From positions 33,756,673 to 33,820,672 of the forward strand of contig OZ022242.1 of the NCBI GenBank assembly GCA_963978895.1: a stretch of DNA of 64,000 nucleotides, given 5' to 3'. Under the pieces are notes generated by a model. The model saw only the letters and a list, made by a program, of their open reading frames with translations. It was not told the DNA's origin and did no database searches. Every line of letters starts with the position of its first letter. The stretch's first letter is position 1. This DNA comes from Erpobdella octoculata. Lineage: Eukaryota; Annelida; Clitellata; Hirudinida; Erpobdellidae. Shown here piece by piece: positions 61,043 to 64,000 of this stretch. Made by a program: the position numbers and the translations under genes.

Positions 61043-61558
61043 TTGTGTTGTTACTTAACACCTGTTACGCAAGCAATCCTTGTTGATGCTCAACGTGGAC
61101 TTCTGAAGAACAGACTTCTGTCGTCGGTCGCAGTCTCGTTGTGTCGCGTCGCCCCGGGAGGTCGCGTGTGTGGACAGGAGGAGCCAGGCGTGGACAGTGT
61201 GGACAATCAGATCGAACAGATTCGAATCGCTTTGATTTCAAAACCAAGAATTGTGCAACATCTCGTGCGGGGATATCTTTATATAAATTCGCGTCAAGAA
61301 CTTCTTCGGAGATCCGATAATCCTTCTGAAGAACACAGCCTTTCGCTGGTAAGCCGAAGACTCAAAGCAACTTTCTTTAAAAGGATTTGTTGTTGTGTGT
61401 GTGTATATATACCTCTTGCTCCACTGGTTCCAAAGTTGCGTTCCGCGTATGTACGTGCTTGTTTGTATTGTGTGCGTGTAATAGAGAGAATGTGTGCGTG
61501 TGTTGGCAAGTGTCCATTGTTTTTTATTTTACTTTTCCGCCTTCACCGTTCAGCCTAG
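61043..61558 (+). other. Unassigned 171-codon open frame in GC-richer, non-repetitive block
   Basis: Longest frame in this region that is not built from simple repeats. The first 115 residues look compositionally normal (for example NQIEQIRIALISKPRIVQHL), but the end is Cys/Val-rich from a TGTG-rich stretch. No recognisable domain, and the minus strand is also open over 61065-61247. It could be an untranslated first exon, promoter, or chance frame. I do not assign a function. Confidence 0.2.
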
Positions 61559-64000
61559 AATTTTTTTCTTTAATTATTTTCAATCAACGATTTTGTCTGC
61601 GCTCATTATTAACCTATAAATTACAAGTGAAAATTAATTTAAAAAAATCAAAAACATGCTTTTAAGATAGCTGAAAAATTTCATAGAGGCATCGTACAGT
61701 AAAAAATATTACCCCGGTGAATAGTTAACAAAAGATGTTTGTAGTTACTATGACAATGAACATTTTTGTCGTCTTTATTATATGTTTCTTTAATTTATTT
61801 TTTTAATAATTTTGTTCCTTAAATTTTATTTTTTGTTTAATTAAACTATAATTTATTTTGAAGTTGGTTAATTTTATAATGATCTTCCGAGCTTCAAAAC
61901 GTCCGAGGACATCCCATGGACATCCGGACAAGTGAAAGTTAATAAAAGCATATAAAAAGCCTGTTTGCATTAGCTGGTGGACAAAAATAAATGCTTCTTG
62001 TATTTATATTTGTATCACCTCAGAGAAAGAGTTGTATCGTCATCTTTCGTATAAATTGGTATCTGGTATGTACTACATTGTACTACAGATTTGTAATTAT
62101 CGTTGTGTTTGTTGTATACATAAAGAACATGGGCTTTCTTGTTATATAACCGATCAAAGTAGTGTTTCGCACAGTACTGTCCAACAGGCTTTAATCATTG
62201 TACTGACAAAAGAATTGACGAATCTTTGTTAATTATTAAGCGTAAAGTAATATGGCACTGATTGTTGCGCATACGAAGGTGATGACGATGACGATGATGG
62301 TGCTGATGACGATGAAAATGGCAGCTATGATGATAATGACGAAATCGATGAAAATGACGATTATTATTCACTAATATTCACCGTATTTTAACGAATCTTT
62401 CACTCACAAACATTGTACCGTCAACGCGCTAGCACAACGGTACCGAAAATATAGAAATCTGAATTCATCAGTCAAAGGTGACATGCGCAGTCCTGCTATC
62501 ACAACTCGGTATCAAAACAAACCCCACACTAACTTATTTCCTCTCCCCTTCTCCGTTTAGCACATCACGTATGGACGGACAGTTGGGTGGACGGGTGCTT
62601 TGATTGATGGATTGTCAGGCTGATGAAAGGGTGGACGCATACGAGTGAAGATGGATGACTGACTTGGTCGAAAGCAGAGTTAGAAATTTTTAAATCATTT
62701 ATATTAACTTCCCCGTGTCTGCTTGCTTGATTGTTTAAGTCATACGTTCTGACCCTTTACCACTTAAAAAAAAACTAACATCCCGTTATCCAATCAAGTT
62801 GAAATTTGATGGGTTTATTTGTCGCTGCGGACTTTAGGTACAATCTATTAAATTTTCAGATTGATTCATTGATTGGAGAAACGGTGAGTGAATTATATAA
62901 TAAAATCAAACGTTTCAAAATTTAAAAAAAAATAAAAATTTTATGCAGAGAAACGAACCATCAATTTTTAGTTTATTTAAAGAAAGCGATATTTAAGTTC
63001 TAAATTAAATATTTTTTACTATATATGATTGGCTAACTGTCTGTAATTCGATATGATTTCGATATAACCGTGTTTTCTTTTTTAGGCCTGTCGTCTAGTT
63101 ATCAAATAAAAGTTGCGAAAAGAAATTGCTTATTGCAAGTTTAATTATAATGTGAAATAATGTCACTGCTAAGCTACGACCATCAACGTATTATTGGACC
63201 AGGACTGAAATCAGGACTGAAATCAATGTTTCTTTCTCCATCTTTCCTTCTGCTCATCCATATCATCCATCCATACATCCATCCGTCCACACATCCATCC
63301 ATCCGTCTACAAATCCATCCATCCGTCTACAAATCCATCAGTCCGCACATCCATCCGATCCTTCATCGACCATTCCATTCATAACTTTCAATCCCATTAG
63401 GCATCAATAAAAATAAATCTTTAATAAATAAATATTTGAACTCGATCAAATTAGTACGCACGAGCGAGTAAAAAAAGATTTCGCCACGTCAAAGTGCAAA
63501 TCAATTTTTTTTCATAGAGATAATTGCAGTTGTGTGGGTGATGACGACGACGACGATGATGAAAGTATTGCCGGTGGTGGTGGTGATGATGTTGGTAGTT
63601 ATGATAATAATGGTGGCAATGGCGATGGTGGTTTGTGGTTAGTGATATCTATCCTTCATCCCAATTTCAATTTCAATTAGCACAAGGACAACATCAGGAA
63701 CAACATTAACATTACAGACGTTAACAACATGAACAGTAAAACAGTAACACTTTTTCTTTCTTTTTTTCTTTCTTTTTTTCTTTCTCTTTCCCATTTTCTG
63801 TTTCATTTTTTATCGACTCCTTTATCTCAACTCTGACCGAAATGTTTTATGTATCGGAACTGTGTGGGGTGGGGGTGGGTGGGCTGGAAGTGATGGCTCG
63901 CGTCAGAAATAAACTGGGAAGGAGAGAAGTGAGGGATGGAATCATAAGAAGATAAGAAGGAAGCCCGGTGTTTGATAGGTGCCTCGAAGCAGTTGCTTCG

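Overview
This is an AT-rich animal nuclear DNA window holding three intron-rich genes set in dense satellite, microsatellite and transposon debris. There are no operons, rRNA, recognisable tRNA or CRISPR. The gene content is metazoan: an F-BAR/double-SH3 protein, a nephrin-type Ig/FNIII receptor and a TLC-domain protein. Small exons, introns of about 0.1 to 8 kb and abundant CATA, GATA, GAT, GA and TA arrays fit a lophotrochozoan invertebrate. An annelid such as a leech is my best guess, but the species is not proven by the sequence.

Layout. (1) 2.9-4.06 kb, minus strand: the first three exons of a TLCD1/TLCD2-like membrane protein; its 3' part is not resolved and probably lies beyond the left edge. 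(2) 4.06-9.09 kb: intergenic, with a large inverted-repeat element and tandem arrays. (3) 9.09-20.89 kb, plus strand: seventeen exons of an FCHSD/Nervous wreck homologue, complete to its stop codon (1082 codons seen) and lacking only the initiating exon. Its introns hold a foldback-like element, a second inverted-repeat element, a 37-nt minisatellite that starts inside a splice donor, and a LINE tail. (4) 20.89-23.49 kb: convergent 3' flanks with candidate polyadenylation signals for both neighbours. (5) 23.49-47.29 kb, minus strand: twenty exons of a nephrin (NPHS1/Sns/Hibris) homologue: seven Ig domains, one FNIII, one transmembrane helix and a cytoplasmic tail of about 250 residues ending in ELRGHLV. 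1164 codons are seen; the signal-peptide exon is not found. (6) 47.3-64 kb: no convincing coding exon, mostly simple repeats and transposon fragments. This may be the first intron and 5' flank of the nephrin-like gene.

Every exon junction in the two large models keeps the reading frame (3249 coding bases for FCHSD, 3495 for the nephrin homologue after a 2-base split codon), which is strong internal support. Functionally, nephrin-family receptors recruit Nck and WASP-type actin nucleation through phosphotyrosine sites (a YDRV motif is present here), and FCHSD/Nwk proteins couple membrane curvature to WASP/Arp2/3 through SH3 domains. The two genes are therefore convergent neighbours in the same general actin-at-membrane biology; any functional coupling is inference.

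I found no clearly new biological system. The most unusual items are the donor-seeded minisatellite, the paired loss of canonical cysteines in the fifth Ig domain, and several inverted-repeat elements.
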